64,000 bases of DNA, from positions 1 through 64,000 of the forward strand of contig JACQWK010000590.1 in NCBI GenBank assembly GCA_016209525.1. The letters run 5' to 3'. Position 1 is the first letter of the stretch. The number at the start of each line of letters is the position of its first letter. The position numbers were made by a program, and so were the translations under genes. Below are positions 33,760 to 42,949 of this stretch, one piece after another. Under the pieces are notes generated by a model, which saw nothing but the letters and a program-made list of their open reading frames with translations, was not told the origin of the DNA and ran no database searches. The stretch comes from Verrucomicrobiota bacterium (lineage in GTDB: Bacteria > Verrucomicrobiota > Verrucomicrobiia > Limisphaerales > SIBE01).

Positions 33760-35766
33760 ATGGAGAGTCCAGCAGTTATCGAGCACCCTGCTGCGCTTAG
33801 TCCTTCTGGGGAAGTGGGCACATCGGGTCAGCGAACATTAGTATTTGTCACAGGCCTTATTCGCGGGAGTAAAGCCGAAGAAAACGCCCGATCCTTCACT
33901 TACCGGCACGCCGAGCTTGTCCGCGAAATATTGGAGCAATTTGAACAAGGGAAGGAGCTTGGCCGATTCGAGAATTCGCTGCTGATCCTCTTCCCTGAGC
34001 CGGCGCTTGCGGTTCGTTTTTCACTCAAACTTCAGGTTGCTATCCGCGCGCTGGCGGACGAGGCGCATCAGCCAATCTTCGAGCAAGAGGCCCTCCTTGT
34101 CGTGCCGGCTGCGGCCGCGGAGGAACCGGACTCCGAGCCGACAGCGAGCGCCTACGAAGGGCATGTCCCAGCTTGCCGTTCCTTGGCGGGTTTGACCAAA
34201 GGCAATCAGATTTTGCTCACCGCACCGGCTTTCGACCATGCTCGCTGCCAGCTCAAGAAAGAGGAGCTTAAGGAATTCGGAGCCCTGCTCTGGCTGTCGC
34301 ACGGCCTTTGTCAGGTTCCGGGGATTGAATCGCCGGTTGAGATTTGCGAAATCCGCGAGCCCGGTGATGGATCGACTAATCCTCCCGCCGGATTGGTAAA
34401 GGCCGGAGCGGAAGTTCCGGGTCAGGAGAACATCGTTTTGGGCTGGCGTCCGGCGCCGGGCGCGACGATTCCAGGGACCCGCAACGTCTTGGAAGGAAAA
34501 CTGGCGGATGGCCGCTTTGGCGAAGATTGGTCGGGCGGCGATCCATCCGTGAAAGAAAAGCGGATGTTTCAATTCTGTTTCCGTTCGGACTGGGTGCGGA
34601 TGCTGAAGGAGAAAGAGGCGGTCTTTCAATCCGTCAAACAAAAGTTGGGCCAGCAACGGAACGTTCTTGCAGTTCAGGCAGTGTCTTTCGATCAGCCCCC
34701 TTTCTACATCTGCTCTGAGCTCTTCGAGGGCAAGGATCTGTTGAGTTGGGCCCAAGGAGTCGGCGGCGCCCCCGCCATCCCGTTTGCGACGCGCCTGGAG
34801 ATCGTCGCCCAGGCCGCCACCGGTCTGCAAGCTGCGCACGAAGGAAAATTGCTCCACCTCGATTTGAGTCCGGAACACATTCTTGTGGCAGGTTCGGGCG
34901 CTACTCTGAAAGATGTCCAGGTCAAGTTGACGAATTTCGCCGTCGGCCACGTGGGACGAACTGCGCAACCGACGGCTCCCAGCCCCTCGAGTGAAGCGCC
35001 CGCAGCACCTGCCGGTGGAACTCCGCCCGTCTCGCCGGCAGACTTGTATAAGGCTCCCGAGGTAATTGCAGGAAACCCTCCAACGGCTAAGTCGGAAGTG
35101 TACTCGCTGGGGATCATCTTGTGCCAATTGATTCTGGGCAATTTATCCGAACCCGTCGCTCCGGAGCGGATCAAGGAAATACTGACCGGGTTGAAACGGG
35201 AAGGCATGCTTGGCTTATTCGCCGCCAATCCGCAGGAACGGGCCGAGGGAGCGGGACGACTGGCGGGCGATCTTCGAGCCGTAATTAAGGAGCGCGAGAG
35301 CCGCACCGGGCCCGCCGCCGTCACGCGGCGCCGCATGTTTCAAACGGTCGCATCGATCGTGATGGGAGTCGTATCGCTGACGATCCTGTCGATTTACGGC
35401 CCAAAGTACTTGCGGCGGCGAAAAGCCGCGGCGAAAGAGAATTTGAACAAACCGGACAAAAAGCCCGATCCGAAGAAAAAGCGATCTGGAGAAGAGGACT
35501 CGTCCGGAAGCTCAGTGACTTCCGAAGAATCGCGTGATGCAGGCACTGAGGCCAAGGAGGGCGAAGAGGAGAGCAATGCGCTCAAGACAACCAGCCGGCC
35601 GGCGTCTGCGGTTCGTGAAAAAAAGAAGGAAGAGGTTAAGGAGTCCGCGGAGATGCTTTTTAAACTGATCATTCTTCCGATTGCGGTCGTCGTGTTGCTT
35701 GGCACTGTGGTCCAGCAGGTCGTGCCGATGATCAAGAAACACCTCAACAAAGGCTCCTCTTCTTAG
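33760..35766 (+). CDS. Membrane protein with cyclase-like and degenerate protein-kinase domains
   Basis: 668 residues. About 25-210 (TLVFVTGLIRGSKAEENARSFTYRHAELVREILEQFEQGKELGRFENSLLILFPEPALAVRFSLKLQVAIRAL) resembles a class III adenylate-cyclase fold but lacks the metal-binding aspartates. About 250-520 is a Ser/Thr-kinase-like domain with catalytic-loop HLDLSPEHIL (HRDxxxxN expected), TNF in place of DFG, and YKAPEVIAG...KSEVYSLGIILCQL for the APE and DxxxxG region. There is no clear VAIK lysine. Two membrane segments follow (about 530-548 and 635-655), separated by a highly charged linker. It is probably a pseudokinase or scaffold. Confidence 0.75.
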   Translation: MESPAVIEHPAALSPSGEVGTSGQRTLVFVTGLIRGSKAEENARSFTYRHAELVREILEQFEQGKELGRFENSLLILFPEPALAVRFSLKLQVAIRALADEAHQPIFEQEALLVVPAAAAEEPDSEPTASAYEGHVPACRSLAGLTKGNQILLTAPAFDHARCQLKKEELKEFGALLWLSHGLCQVPGIESPVEICEIREPGDGSTNPPAGLVKAGAEVPGQENIVLGWRPAPGATIPGTRNVLEGKLADGRFGEDWSGGDPSVKEKRMFQFCFRSDWVRMLKEKEAVFQSVKQKLGQQRNVLAVQAVSFDQPPFYICSELFEGKDLLSWAQGVGGAPAIPFATRLEIVAQAATGLQAAHEGKLLHLDLSPEHILVAGSGATLKDVQVKLTNFAVGHVGRTAQPTAPSPSSEAPAAPAGGTPPVSPADLYKAPEVIAGNPPTAKSEVYSLGIILCQLILGNLSEPVAPERIKEILTGLKREGMLGLFAANPQERAEGAGRLAGDLRAVIKERESRTGPAAVTRRRMFQTVASIVMGVVSLTILSIYGPKYLRRRKAAAKENLNKPDKKPDPKKKRSGEEDSSGSSVTSEESRDAGTEAKEGEEESNALKTTSRPASAVREKKKEEVKESAEMLFKLIILPIAVVVLLGTVVQQVVPMIKKHLNKGSSS

Positions 35767-35771
35767 ACAGA

Positions 35772-37175
35772 TCATTGCAATTCCTTGAGCATCGCGACGC
35801 ATGCATCCGCAATCCGCTCGCCGGTGCCCGGCTCTGCAAAGCTGTGGAAACCCGTCCAGACCTGGTAGCCGCCCAGTTTGTGAGCGTCCAGGTCGGGAAG
35901 GTAGCCGATCCAATCGTTCGCTAATTCGGCGACATAGGTATGCCGGAAAGGCGAGCGGTTCTTGATGTCGAGGCCGAGCTTCGTGAAGTATTCCGCCGGA
36001 ACCCCTACGATGGCGACATCCCCGATCAACATCACCTGCAGCCACGTTTCACGCTCTCGGCCTTGTTGAGGAGCCAAGGATTTCCTCATGTCCCGAAACA
36101 CTTCGATGACTCGTTCGCCATACGTCCCAACCCACTTCCGGCAATAGCGGACTACCGCTTCATCCTCCTTGGCTTCCTCGAACGACCGGACTTTGAACTT
36201 GAACGGACGCTTCAGAGAGGCCAGCCGCAGGACCGGTTTGTGCTTGGCTTCTGCCAAGCCATCGCGGACGGCTTTCTTGATGCGCTCGGTCATTTCGGCT
36301 CCATTTAACGTCAGGTTGTGCGTCGATCCGGAGGCTCCTTCCAGAAAACAGAACGTGCCTCCAAGCTCCGCTTCAAGATCCTGAGACGCCAGACCGTAGA
36401 ACGAAGGGGATCGCTTGCCCGGCTGTCGCGGGCCAATGCTGTGCGTCGAATGATTGAAGAGGGCAGCCCGCAGTTTGTCGGACGAATCTCGAAAGGCCAG
36501 AAGCGGGAGTTCGGGATCGAACGGTCCGGTCGGACGAACGAACTGATCGCGCGGACCCACCCAGTAAATCTGGCCGTCCGAAAGCAACTGCCGGCTGTTC
36601 TGGCCGACCGTTTTTTCCTCCCCGAGGTGAAAATAGAGCCGGCAATCCTCACGCGAAAGATTGGCATTGGCCTGCGTCACGGCCTTGACGATGCCACGCT
36701 GGACACGTTGAGCGAACGTTTTGTCCAGTCCGTAACCGTGCACCACCAAAGTGCTCGGCGCATGGTGTGTGTGCGTGGCGTTGATCAAAATATTGGATCT
36801 CGGAATACCTGTTGAGGTTTCGATTTCGATGGCAACAGGATCCAACCAGTCACGAGTGATCATCAGAATATCACAGGCGACGATCGCAATCTTGGCTTGT
36901 TGCGGCTTTTGCAGAACCACGGCGACCGCGCGCAGTTTGCCTTCTTGTCCCGTGACCTTTCCTGGGGTGATCCCGCCCGCGATGATCATCGAGTCGTCCG
37001 CCTCGAATTCGGCTTCGGCTGCACCCACTCTGACGCCGTCGGCGTGTGATTCGGCACCAAGGACAGCCTCCCGTCCGCTGCCAGCGAAAACCTGCCGATC
37101 GCCGGCAGAGACCGAAATCGCCAAGAACAAGAACGTGAAGCCGAGGACGATGGCGAGACGAGTGCGATGGATCAT
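35772..37175 (-). CDS. Neutral/alkaline ceramidase-like secreted protein
   Basis: 467 residues. Signal peptide (RLAIVLGFTFLFLAISVSAGD), then the N-terminal domain of the neutral ceramidase family: VRVGAAEAEFEADDSMIIAGGITPGKVTGQEGKLRAVAVVL, VACDILMITRDW, ILINATHTHHAPSTLVVHGYG, FNHSTHSIGP. The T-H-T-H and H-S-T-H histidines match the zinc-site region of the family. It lacks the C-terminal domain of true ceramidases, as do many planctomycete and verrucomicrobial relatives of unknown substrate. It is convergent with the kinase-like gene, 5 nt apart. Confidence 0.8.
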   Translation of the reverse strand: MIHRTRLAIVLGFTFLFLAISVSAGDRQVFAGSGREAVLGAESHADGVRVGAAEAEFEADDSMIIAGGITPGKVTGQEGKLRAVAVVLQKPQQAKIAIVACDILMITRDWLDPVAIEIETSTGIPRSNILINATHTHHAPSTLVVHGYGLDKTFAQRVQRGIVKAVTQANANLSREDCRLYFHLGEEKTVGQNSRQLLSDGQIYWVGPRDQFVRPTGPFDPELPLLAFRDSSDKLRAALFNHSTHSIGPRQPGKRSPSFYGLASQDLEAELGGTFCFLEGASGSTHNLTLNGAEMTERIKKAVRDGLAEAKHKPVLRLASLKRPFKFKVRSFEEAKEDEAVVRYCRKWVGTYGERVIEVFRDMRKSLAPQQGRERETWLQVMLIGDVAIVGVPAEYFTKLGLDIKNRSPFRHTYVAELANDWIGYLPDLDAHKLGGYQVWTGFHSFAEPGTGERIADACVAMLKELQ

Positions 37176-37443
37176 ATCACGGGCTTTGTAGCGCAGTTCG
37201 CACGCGGATGGAATGTCCTTTTTCTGGGCAGCGGTGTTCCGGTTCTTGGCATCCCGCTGAGTCGCCTTCGTGAATTTTGCGCAGTTTTCTGGGGGAAGAG
37301 AGTTGGCATGCCTTCTGCATCCTCGGGTAATTACACAGCGCGTTCACAGCGATACTTGTTCGAGTCGGCGGAGCGTTACAGGTGGAATGTGACGCGAGAC
37401 TCGGAGCATACGCATAGAATCTCAGTAAGAAGCGACCGAAGAC

Positions 37444-37842
37444 ATGCAAAACATTCAGGACTTGCAGGAATTGACCGATTACATACGCAAGACGCTCCCG
37501 CAATCGAACTCGATTTCCAATATCAATGCCAACCAGCAAGCCGGAGTGGTTGAGTTCGGCTGGCAGTCCCGGCATTTCGTCGTCAAACCCTCGCTCGAAG
37601 TGATGGAACTCAAAGGCAAGAGCCTCTTCATCACCGGGGCCTCGATGCTGATGCAGGCCGCCTTCATGAAACGGAGTTCGAACGAGAAAGTGGTCGAAAC
37701 CGTCGTCACCACGTTGCAGCAAGTCGAGGACACGATCCGGCGCGACCGGGAACGCGCCCTAGCGCTGCTGCAGACCGTGAAACAGACGTTGGCCCGCTTG
37801 GCTGGAAAAGATTTGCAGCTCGCAAGAGGGCTCCGCCGCTGA
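37444..37842 (+). CDS. Hypothetical protein
   Basis: 132 residues, no signal peptide or membrane segment. A mixed first part (IQDLQELTDYIRKTLPQSNSISNINANQQAGVVEFGWQSRHFVVKPSLEVMELKGKSLFITGASMLMQAAFM) is followed by a helix (NEKVVETVVTTLQQVEDTIRRDRERALALLQTVKQTLARL). I do not recognise the family. It stands alone with its own ATG, and its codon use fits the neighbours, so it is probably a real gene. Confidence 0.6.
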   Translation: MQNIQDLQELTDYIRKTLPQSNSISNINANQQAGVVEFGWQSRHFVVKPSLEVMELKGKSLFITGASMLMQAAFMKRSSNEKVVETVVTTLQQVEDTIRRDRERALALLQTVKQTLARLAGKDLQLARGLRR

Positions 37843-38262
37843 GTCCCAGCCGCATCTCCCACCGATTGATCTTTGTCGGTGTGTCATTTTTGTTCTCTTG
37901 TGGGACTGGTCAGCCGAAAGCCTCTTCGTTCCATTGATCTCCCGCACAAGGCTAATGCATGCTGGCTTCGTGGCGGTCAAAGGCGCCCGCGCGAAACAGG
38001 GAATAAATATGGCGATGAGCAGACAAATAACCGGAATTCCGAAAATCAGAAATTTGATGATTTTGACATACCCCGGGTAAGTCGCTTAGACAGACGTTAG
38101 CGACCTCCGTCTGACAAGGACGGTGGAGCGCAAGAACCACTCCCGAACTGCCGCCCAGCGTTGGGTGGAGAAGAGTGGCGGCGATTCTTTCGACCGATTT
38201 TGTTAGCCTGTTGATGGCTCAATACCGACTGCACAGCAACTTTTCTCTGGAGGCGTGTCGAG
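37843..38262. other. Gene-free stretch
   Basis: No supported gene. GACGTTAGCGACCTCCGTCTGACAAGGACGG contains a short stem (CCGTC...GACGG) around 38110. The rest shows no recognisable structure, and the small ORFs lack features. Confidence 0.45.
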
Positions 38263-38862
38263 CTAAGCGAGCAGGCTGCGCGGAAGTTCTGCTAGCCGCC
38301 TGTCGTGTTGGGCGGACGCTAGGCGATACAGGTTGTTGGCGTGGGTCAGGCGGTTTCGGTTGGTGAACAAGTAAACCGAAACGCCCTCGCGGATGGCCCA
38401 AACCAGGCCGCACTTGTGAACGCGGTAATACCACTGAACAATATAGGGAAAAAGGATCAAGCCAATACCGAGGGTAAAAACCAACGCCAAAAGAATATAG
38501 AGGATGCAGACCACGTAAAGGCCCAACAGTCCGGGTTGATAAACGATGCCGCTGTTGTGGTGCTCCAGCAGGCCATCCTGATACACGACTTCGCCCCAAG
38601 GGCCAACCATCATGGAGCAAATCCGCCGGTTGGTGAGGCAGGCGAAGCTGTGGCGACCAACCCACCACAAACCTTGAACGCCGAGATACTCGGCGAACAA
38701 CAATTCTTCATCCACTGGGATGAATTGACGGAACATGGTTTGAATTGCCTCAGCCTCGTCCTGTTTGGCGCGGCTCAGGAGGCTAGATTCGATGCGAATC
38801 TGTCCGCCTCTAGTGTCATCCGGACCGGCTGTGGTGGATTCTGGAATGTTCGTATTGTTCAT
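38263..38862 (-). CDS. Membrane protein with PH-like segment, paired with a TIR gene
   Basis: 199 residues. The N-terminal soluble part includes PVDEELLFAEYLGVQGLWWVGRHSFACLTNRRICSMMVGPWGEVVYQDG, which looks like a bacterial PH-like domain (L-T-N-R-R-I pattern). Two membrane segments follow (LYVVCILYILLALVFTLGIGLILF region). A second L-F-T-N-R stretch (EGVSVYLFTNRNRLTHANNLYRLA) is near the end. It lies 22 nt after the TIR gene, same strand, so the two are probably co-transcribed. It might recruit or respond to the TIR protein at the membrane; this is inference. Confidence 0.6.
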   Translation of the reverse strand: MNNTNIPESTTAGPDDTRGGQIRIESSLLSRAKQDEAEAIQTMFRQFIPVDEELLFAEYLGVQGLWWVGRHSFACLTNRRICSMMVGPWGEVVYQDGLLEHHNSGIVYQPGLLGLYVVCILYILLALVFTLGIGLILFPYIVQWYYRVHKCGLVWAIREGVSVYLFTNRNRLTHANNLYRLASAQHDRRLAELPRSLLA

Positions 38863-38884
38863 GGTTTGTTTCGTTGTGATGGGT

Positions 38885-39454
38885 TTACGGTTCTTCGGCC
38901 AGGAGTTTTCTGAGCCAAGTGACCAACCTGTTACCGCTTCGCCACCGCCACTCGTCCGGAGCGATTTCCTGGAACTGCCGCTCCGCGGTAGCCCACTGCT
39001 CGGTGGTTTCCGGTTGAGTTTCCGGTCGATCCATGCCCAGCAACCCTTGGACAGCGGCGCCCAGTTTCTGAAGGTGTTGTTCTAGCGGTGGATTGATGGC
39101 GTCCAGCCAATGCTCGGCACTCAGGAAGTATTCGAGATCCTTGTTCGGAACGATATCTTCGATCCGAAACGGGATCACAGGTACACCCTTGGCTACAGCG
39201 CGCTCGACCTCCTTGGCGACGTGACGGGACAGGTTGGCTTGGTTACTCAGGATCACCACCATGACTCGCGTATCGTTGATGGCGTGAAGGATTGCGGCAC
39301 CGTAGGAAGTCCCCGGCTGAATGTCCCGCGGTGCAATCCAGCAACGCAAACCGCGCTGTTCCAGCCGTGCACACATCGCGTCAGCCACTCTTTTGTCGCG
39401 CGAAGCATGTGAGATGAACACCTCGTGGCTCATTTCAGGAGTTTCTGATTCCAA
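38885..39454 (-). CDS. TIR-domain protein
   Basis: 189 residues (the ATG at 39433, MSHEVFISHAS, is an alternative start). The TIR domain spans about residues 9-140: HEVFISHASRDKRVADAMCARLEQRGLRCWIAPRDIQPGTSYGAAILHAINDTRVMVVILSNQANLSRHVAKEVERAVAKGVPVIPFRIED. The glutamate in AKEVERA corresponds to the catalytic Glu of NAD-cleaving TIRs. A short tail follows (EQWATAERQFQEIAPDEWRWRSGNRLVTWLRKLL). It is followed by the membrane protein gene. TIR domains in bacteria act in anti-phage NAD depletion or nucleotide signalling; which applies here is unknown. Confidence 0.88.
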   Translation of the reverse strand: MESETPEMSHEVFISHASRDKRVADAMCARLEQRGLRCWIAPRDIQPGTSYGAAILHAINDTRVMVVILSNQANLSRHVAKEVERAVAKGVPVIPFRIEDIVPNKDLEYFLSAEHWLDAINPPLEQHLQKLGAAVQGLLGMDRPETQPETTEQWATAERQFQEIAPDEWRWRSGNRLVTWLRKLLAEEP

Positions 39455-39539
39455 CCGTCGCCACCGTCTGGGAAGAGTCGGCGAGTGTTTTTGGGTGAGA
39501 TCGCATGACGATTAAGGTGGGCTAGACAGTCTGGCTCGC

Positions 39540-39760
39540 CATGAAGCGAGTAAGGGTGTCTGTTCTCCGAAGGCGTGGATTACCTCTCAACACGTGTCGG
39601 GTGGCCCAGCCGCATCTATGGTCGAGAATAACCTCAAACCGAGAAAGGAAAACAGACACCATGAAAACTTACATACTCCGTGACCCCAATCCCGTCCAGC
39701 CTCAAAACAACTCGTTGCTTTCCCGCGGTGCGTCTCCGAGTTGTTCGTAACGCCGGCTTT
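39540..39760 (+). mobile_element. Possible 5' remnant of an IS110-type element
   Basis: GGGTGTCTGTTCTCC (about 39555) and GGAAAACAGACACC (about 39647) form an inverted pair. Directly after it, with AAAGGAAAAC upstream, the ATG at 39661 opens MKTYILRDPNPVQPQNNSLLSRGASPSCS (stop at 39750). From memory, IS110-family transposases of Verrucomicrobia often begin with a similar MKTY.LR.PNPVEPQ stretch. No transposase catalytic domain follows, so only an end would be left. The identification rests on recall and is weak. Confidence 0.3.
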
Positions 39761-40096
39761 TGGGGCCGGCCAGTTGCGAGGTCTCTCGACCTCGTGGCCC
39801 ATGCAGCCGGAATGGCTCGGATCTTTCCGACAGGAATGTCGGCGTCGTAGCGGTGGCCAGCCTGGCTGCCGTGGAGGGCGTGCAGCTTGCCGCCCGGTCC
39901 GCGGCGTGAAACGCTAAGATGGCCTCAGTTTCGCGCCCAAGCCCCGCCGGGCAGGATGCCCGGCTCCACGGCAGGCGAGACGCCCGCAGCTACGAACAAA
40001 TCAGAGATGCGCCACAAATGAACCGATAACCGTTTCTTGGATTGAATTCCGCGCCGGGGATGGTTGAATGGCAGCATCAGAGAGCCATTGCGCCTT
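39761..40096. repeat. Repeat-rich gene-free stretch before the DUF1549 gene
   Basis: Short palindromes follow each other: CCGGCTTTTGGGGCCGG, TTTCCGACAGGAATGTCGG, CCGCCGGGCAGGATGCCCGGCTCC and CACGGCAGGCGAGACGCCCGCAGCTACG. The last two belong to the GGCAGGATGCC and GGCGAGACGCC forms of the window's repeat family. No gene is seen. Confidence 0.6.
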
Positions 40097-42727
40097 ATGA
40101 CAACTCGACGCCGGTCTGTTCATTTGGGGGCCACCCGCTTCATCGTTCTGTCCATCCTTGCACTTCACCAGCAGGCCGTTCGTGCCGCCGAGGGCGGGGC
40201 TCCGGAGGGTTCAAGTCCGGCGGCGTCATTCCCAGTCAAAGTGGAAATCTTCGAGGCGCTGCCAGCGGGGAAAGAACTTGAGTTGCGAGAGGCGGAACCG
40301 GTCGAAGAATATGCCCAGCGCGCGTTCGGATTCGCAAGATTTCCGACCAAGTATTCGGCGAATGCGCTGCCGCTGGACCGCTCATCGGCCTTTGTGATCC
40401 GGGCCTCGCTGAAGCGCGCGCTGCCGCCAGGGGAATATCAATTCCGACTGCGCGCCAAAGGGACCGCCCGTTTGTCCATCGATGGCGAGTCCGTCCTGAC
40501 GACCAAGCCGCAGCAGCCGAATTCGTCGGGAAATGATCCGGTGCCTCCGCCTGTGGAACGGGGCAATTCACCGCTTCGGCCCGCGCCGTATCCGCATCAG
40601 GAAGTCCTGGCCACGGTTCGCTTGAATGGCCAGGAACACGCTTTTGCGCTGTCGGCGCTCATTGGCGGCAAAGGCTTGGTGCCCTCGCCGGGCGAATTGT
40701 CCGTAAGTTTTGGCCGCCCTGGCGAGGTGCCAAAGATGCTTGGCTCGGAGGATGCGCCGCTGCTTACGGATGAAGGGTGGGCATCGTATGTCAAAGAACA
40801 GTCCTTGCGACATCGCCGCGACGACGCTGTGCGGCGGCAAGCGCTGAGCGCAGGCGTGCGCGGTCAATGGGACGAGTACCACGAGCGTGTTCGTGAATGC
40901 CTCGAGAAAAAGCCAGGAGCCGATCTCCCGAAGGTGACCGGCCAGACGCCTGTGTTCAACGAAATCGATCTCTTCATCGGCGCGCGGCTGGAGAAGGCCG
41001 GCGCGGCGCCGACAATGCGGATTTCAGACCTCGAATTCTTGCGCCGGATTACGCTCGACACCATCGGCGTGGTGCCAAGCGCCGAAGAGGTGAAGTTGTT
41101 TTTGAAGGAACCGCCGGAGAAGCGGCGGCAGCACGCGATGGACCGCTTGCTGGCGCACCCTGGTTGGGCCGATCACTGGGTGAGCTATTGGCAGGATGTC
41201 CTGGCGGAGAACCCCGGGATCCTCAAACCGGATTTGAACAATTCCGGTCCATTCCGCTGGTGGTTGCACCAATCCTTCTCGGACAACATTCCTTTCGACC
41301 GGCTGGCGGCGGAATTGATCCAGATGGAGGGGAGCGTTTATCTGGGCGCGCCGGCGGCCTTCAAGTTGGCAACGCTCAATGATTCGCCGATGGCGGCCAA
41401 AGCCGATATTCTTTCGCAGGCTTTTCTGGGCGAGAAGTTGTCGTGCGCGCGGTGCCACGATGCGCCCGATCATCCCCACAAGCAAGAAGACACGTTCAGC
41501 TTCGCGGCGATGCTCGAAGGCAAGCCGGTTAAGCTGCCGGCTTCGAGCACCGTTCCGTTCGTGGAAGGATTCCGCAAACCTCGCGTGGAAATCTCGCTCA
41601 AGCCCGGTGAAGAAATTCCACCGCATTGGCCATTCGAACAATTCGCGATACCTTCGGAGTTGACGGAGAAAGTGCCAGCCAGTCGCGGCGTCCCCGAAAC
41701 TCGCCGGCAAATTGCGGCGACGATGGTGTCGCCGGAAAATGAGCGTTTCGCAAAGGTCATCGTCAACCGGGTTTGGAAACGGTATTTCGGAGCGGGATTG
41801 GTCGAACCGGCGGAGGATTGGTACGGCGCCAAAGCTTCACATCCCGAGTTGCTGGATTTTCTGGCCCGGAGATTCATGTGGAGCGGTTACGATCTCAAGG
41901 CACTGGCTCGTCTGATCTTTTCCTCGCACGCTTATCAACGGGCTCCACTGTCCTCATCGGCCGGAATTCCCGATGCGGAACATCGTTTGTTTGCCGGGCC
42001 GATGCGCCGCCGGATGTCCGCGGAGCAACTGGTGGATTCTTTGTTTGGCGCCGCGGGAAAGCATTTTGATTGCGAAGAATTGAATCTGAACCCGGCCGGA
42101 AACCGAGGCTTGAACGAGTTCCTGAATCTCGGGGTGCCTGAGCGCGCTTGGGAGTTCACCGCGCTCATGAACGAACGCGACCGGCCGGCGCTGGCTTTGC
42201 CCGTGGCGCAGTCGATCGTCGATGTCCTCACGACGTTCGGGTGGCGGCAATCGCGCATGAATCCGGTCACGGTGCGGCAGGACGCGCCCTCGCCCATGCA
42301 AACGCTTCTTCTGGCCAACGGTGTGGTGGGAACACGCATCACGCGGCTCTCCGATTCCAGCGCGTTTACTGAAATGGCGTTGCGCGATGTCCCGCTCGAG
42401 GAATTGGTCCCCGAGACCTTCCTGCGAATCTTGAGCCGCCCGCCCACGGACAAGGAGTTCCTTCGCGCGATGGAATGCCTCCAACCAGTTTACGCGGACC
42501 GGAAGCAACCCGGCGCGCTGCGCCAGCAAGCCGGAGCGGCCACCGACAGGCGAGTTTCGTGGGGGAACCATCTGAGCGCGGAAGCCACGGTCATTCGAAT
42601 GGAAGAGGAGCGTCGGCTGCGGATGGGAGAAGCGCCAACCGAACGGCTCAAACCCGAATTCCGCGAACGTTACGAAGATTTGTTGTGGTCGCTCTTTAAT
42701 TCACCTGAGTTCACACTGGTCCCATGA
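40097..42727 (+). CDS. DUF1549/DUF1553 protein with cytochrome-like heme motif
   Basis: 876 residues from the ATG at 40097; the upstream start in the track is TTG. Signal peptide (TRFIVLSILALHQQAVRAAEG). A beta-rich region of about 230 residues precedes DUF1549 (FNEIDLFIGARLEKAGAAPTMRISDLEFLRRITLDTIGVVPSAEEVKLFL...HPGWADHWVSYWQDVLAEN). A CxxCH heme site follows (LSCARCHDAPDHP), and DUF1553 is near the end (RFAKVIVNRVWKRYFGAGLVEPAEDWYGAKASHPELLDFLARRF). These secreted proteins are abundant in Planctomycetes and Verrucomicrobia, usually next to a DUF1501 gene, as here. They are thought to act in polymer breakdown, with no proven reaction. Confidence 0.93.
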   Translation: MTTRRRSVHLGATRFIVLSILALHQQAVRAAEGGAPEGSSPAASFPVKVEIFEALPAGKELELREAEPVEEYAQRAFGFARFPTKYSANALPLDRSSAFVIRASLKRALPPGEYQFRLRAKGTARLSIDGESVLTTKPQQPNSSGNDPVPPPVERGNSPLRPAPYPHQEVLATVRLNGQEHAFALSALIGGKGLVPSPGELSVSFGRPGEVPKMLGSEDAPLLTDEGWASYVKEQSLRHRRDDAVRRQALSAGVRGQWDEYHERVRECLEKKPGADLPKVTGQTPVFNEIDLFIGARLEKAGAAPTMRISDLEFLRRITLDTIGVVPSAEEVKLFLKEPPEKRRQHAMDRLLAHPGWADHWVSYWQDVLAENPGILKPDLNNSGPFRWWLHQSFSDNIPFDRLAAELIQMEGSVYLGAPAAFKLATLNDSPMAAKADILSQAFLGEKLSCARCHDAPDHPHKQEDTFSFAAMLEGKPVKLPASSTVPFVEGFRKPRVEISLKPGEEIPPHWPFEQFAIPSELTEKVPASRGVPETRRQIAATMVSPENERFAKVIVNRVWKRYFGAGLVEPAEDWYGAKASHPELLDFLARRFMWSGYDLKALARLIFSSHAYQRAPLSSSAGIPDAEHRLFAGPMRRRMSAEQLVDSLFGAAGKHFDCEELNLNPAGNRGLNEFLNLGVPERAWEFTALMNERDRPALALPVAQSIVDVLTTFGWRQSRMNPVTVRQDAPSPMQTLLLANGVVGTRITRLSDSSAFTEMALRDVPLEELVPETFLRILSRPPTDKEFLRAMECLQPVYADRKQPGALRQQAGAATDRRVSWGNHLSAEATVIRMEEERRLRMGEAPTERLKPEFRERYEDLLWSLFNSPEFTLVP

Positions 42728-42740
42728 GCTGCGAACGACG

Positions 42741-42945
42741 GAGCGCCGGTCTCCGACCCGGCGCGTTGTCAGAGCGTGTCGGGAATGTCATTGTCCAACG
42801 TAGGGCAGGCTTCCAACCTGCCTTTTTCGGCGGTGCTCACCAACGATTAAACAGGCAGGCAGGATGCCTGCCTTGCTTTGCCGATACGTTGTTAGAATCC
42901 AATCCACTAGCAATCGCGCCGGGTCGGAGACCGGCGCCCCGGCAA
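42741..42945. repeat. Nested inverted repeats between DUF1549 and DUF1501 genes
   Basis: The outer arms are GCGCCGGTCTCCGACCCGGCGCG and CGCGCCGGGTCGGAGACCGGCGC, perfect reverse complements about 150 nt apart. Inside lie GGCAGGCTTCCAACCTGCC and GGCAGGCAGGATGCCTGCC. The layout suggests one repeat element inserted within another. Confidence 0.8.
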
Positions 42946-42949
42946 GCTG

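Noticed and set aside
33408-33841. Two 100-codon plus-strand ORFs
   Set aside because: No recognisable domain; one overlaps the start of the kinase-like gene in another frame.
39661-39750. 29-residue ORF as an independent small gene
   Set aside because: Better explained as the start of a lost IS110-type transposase, though that too is uncertain.
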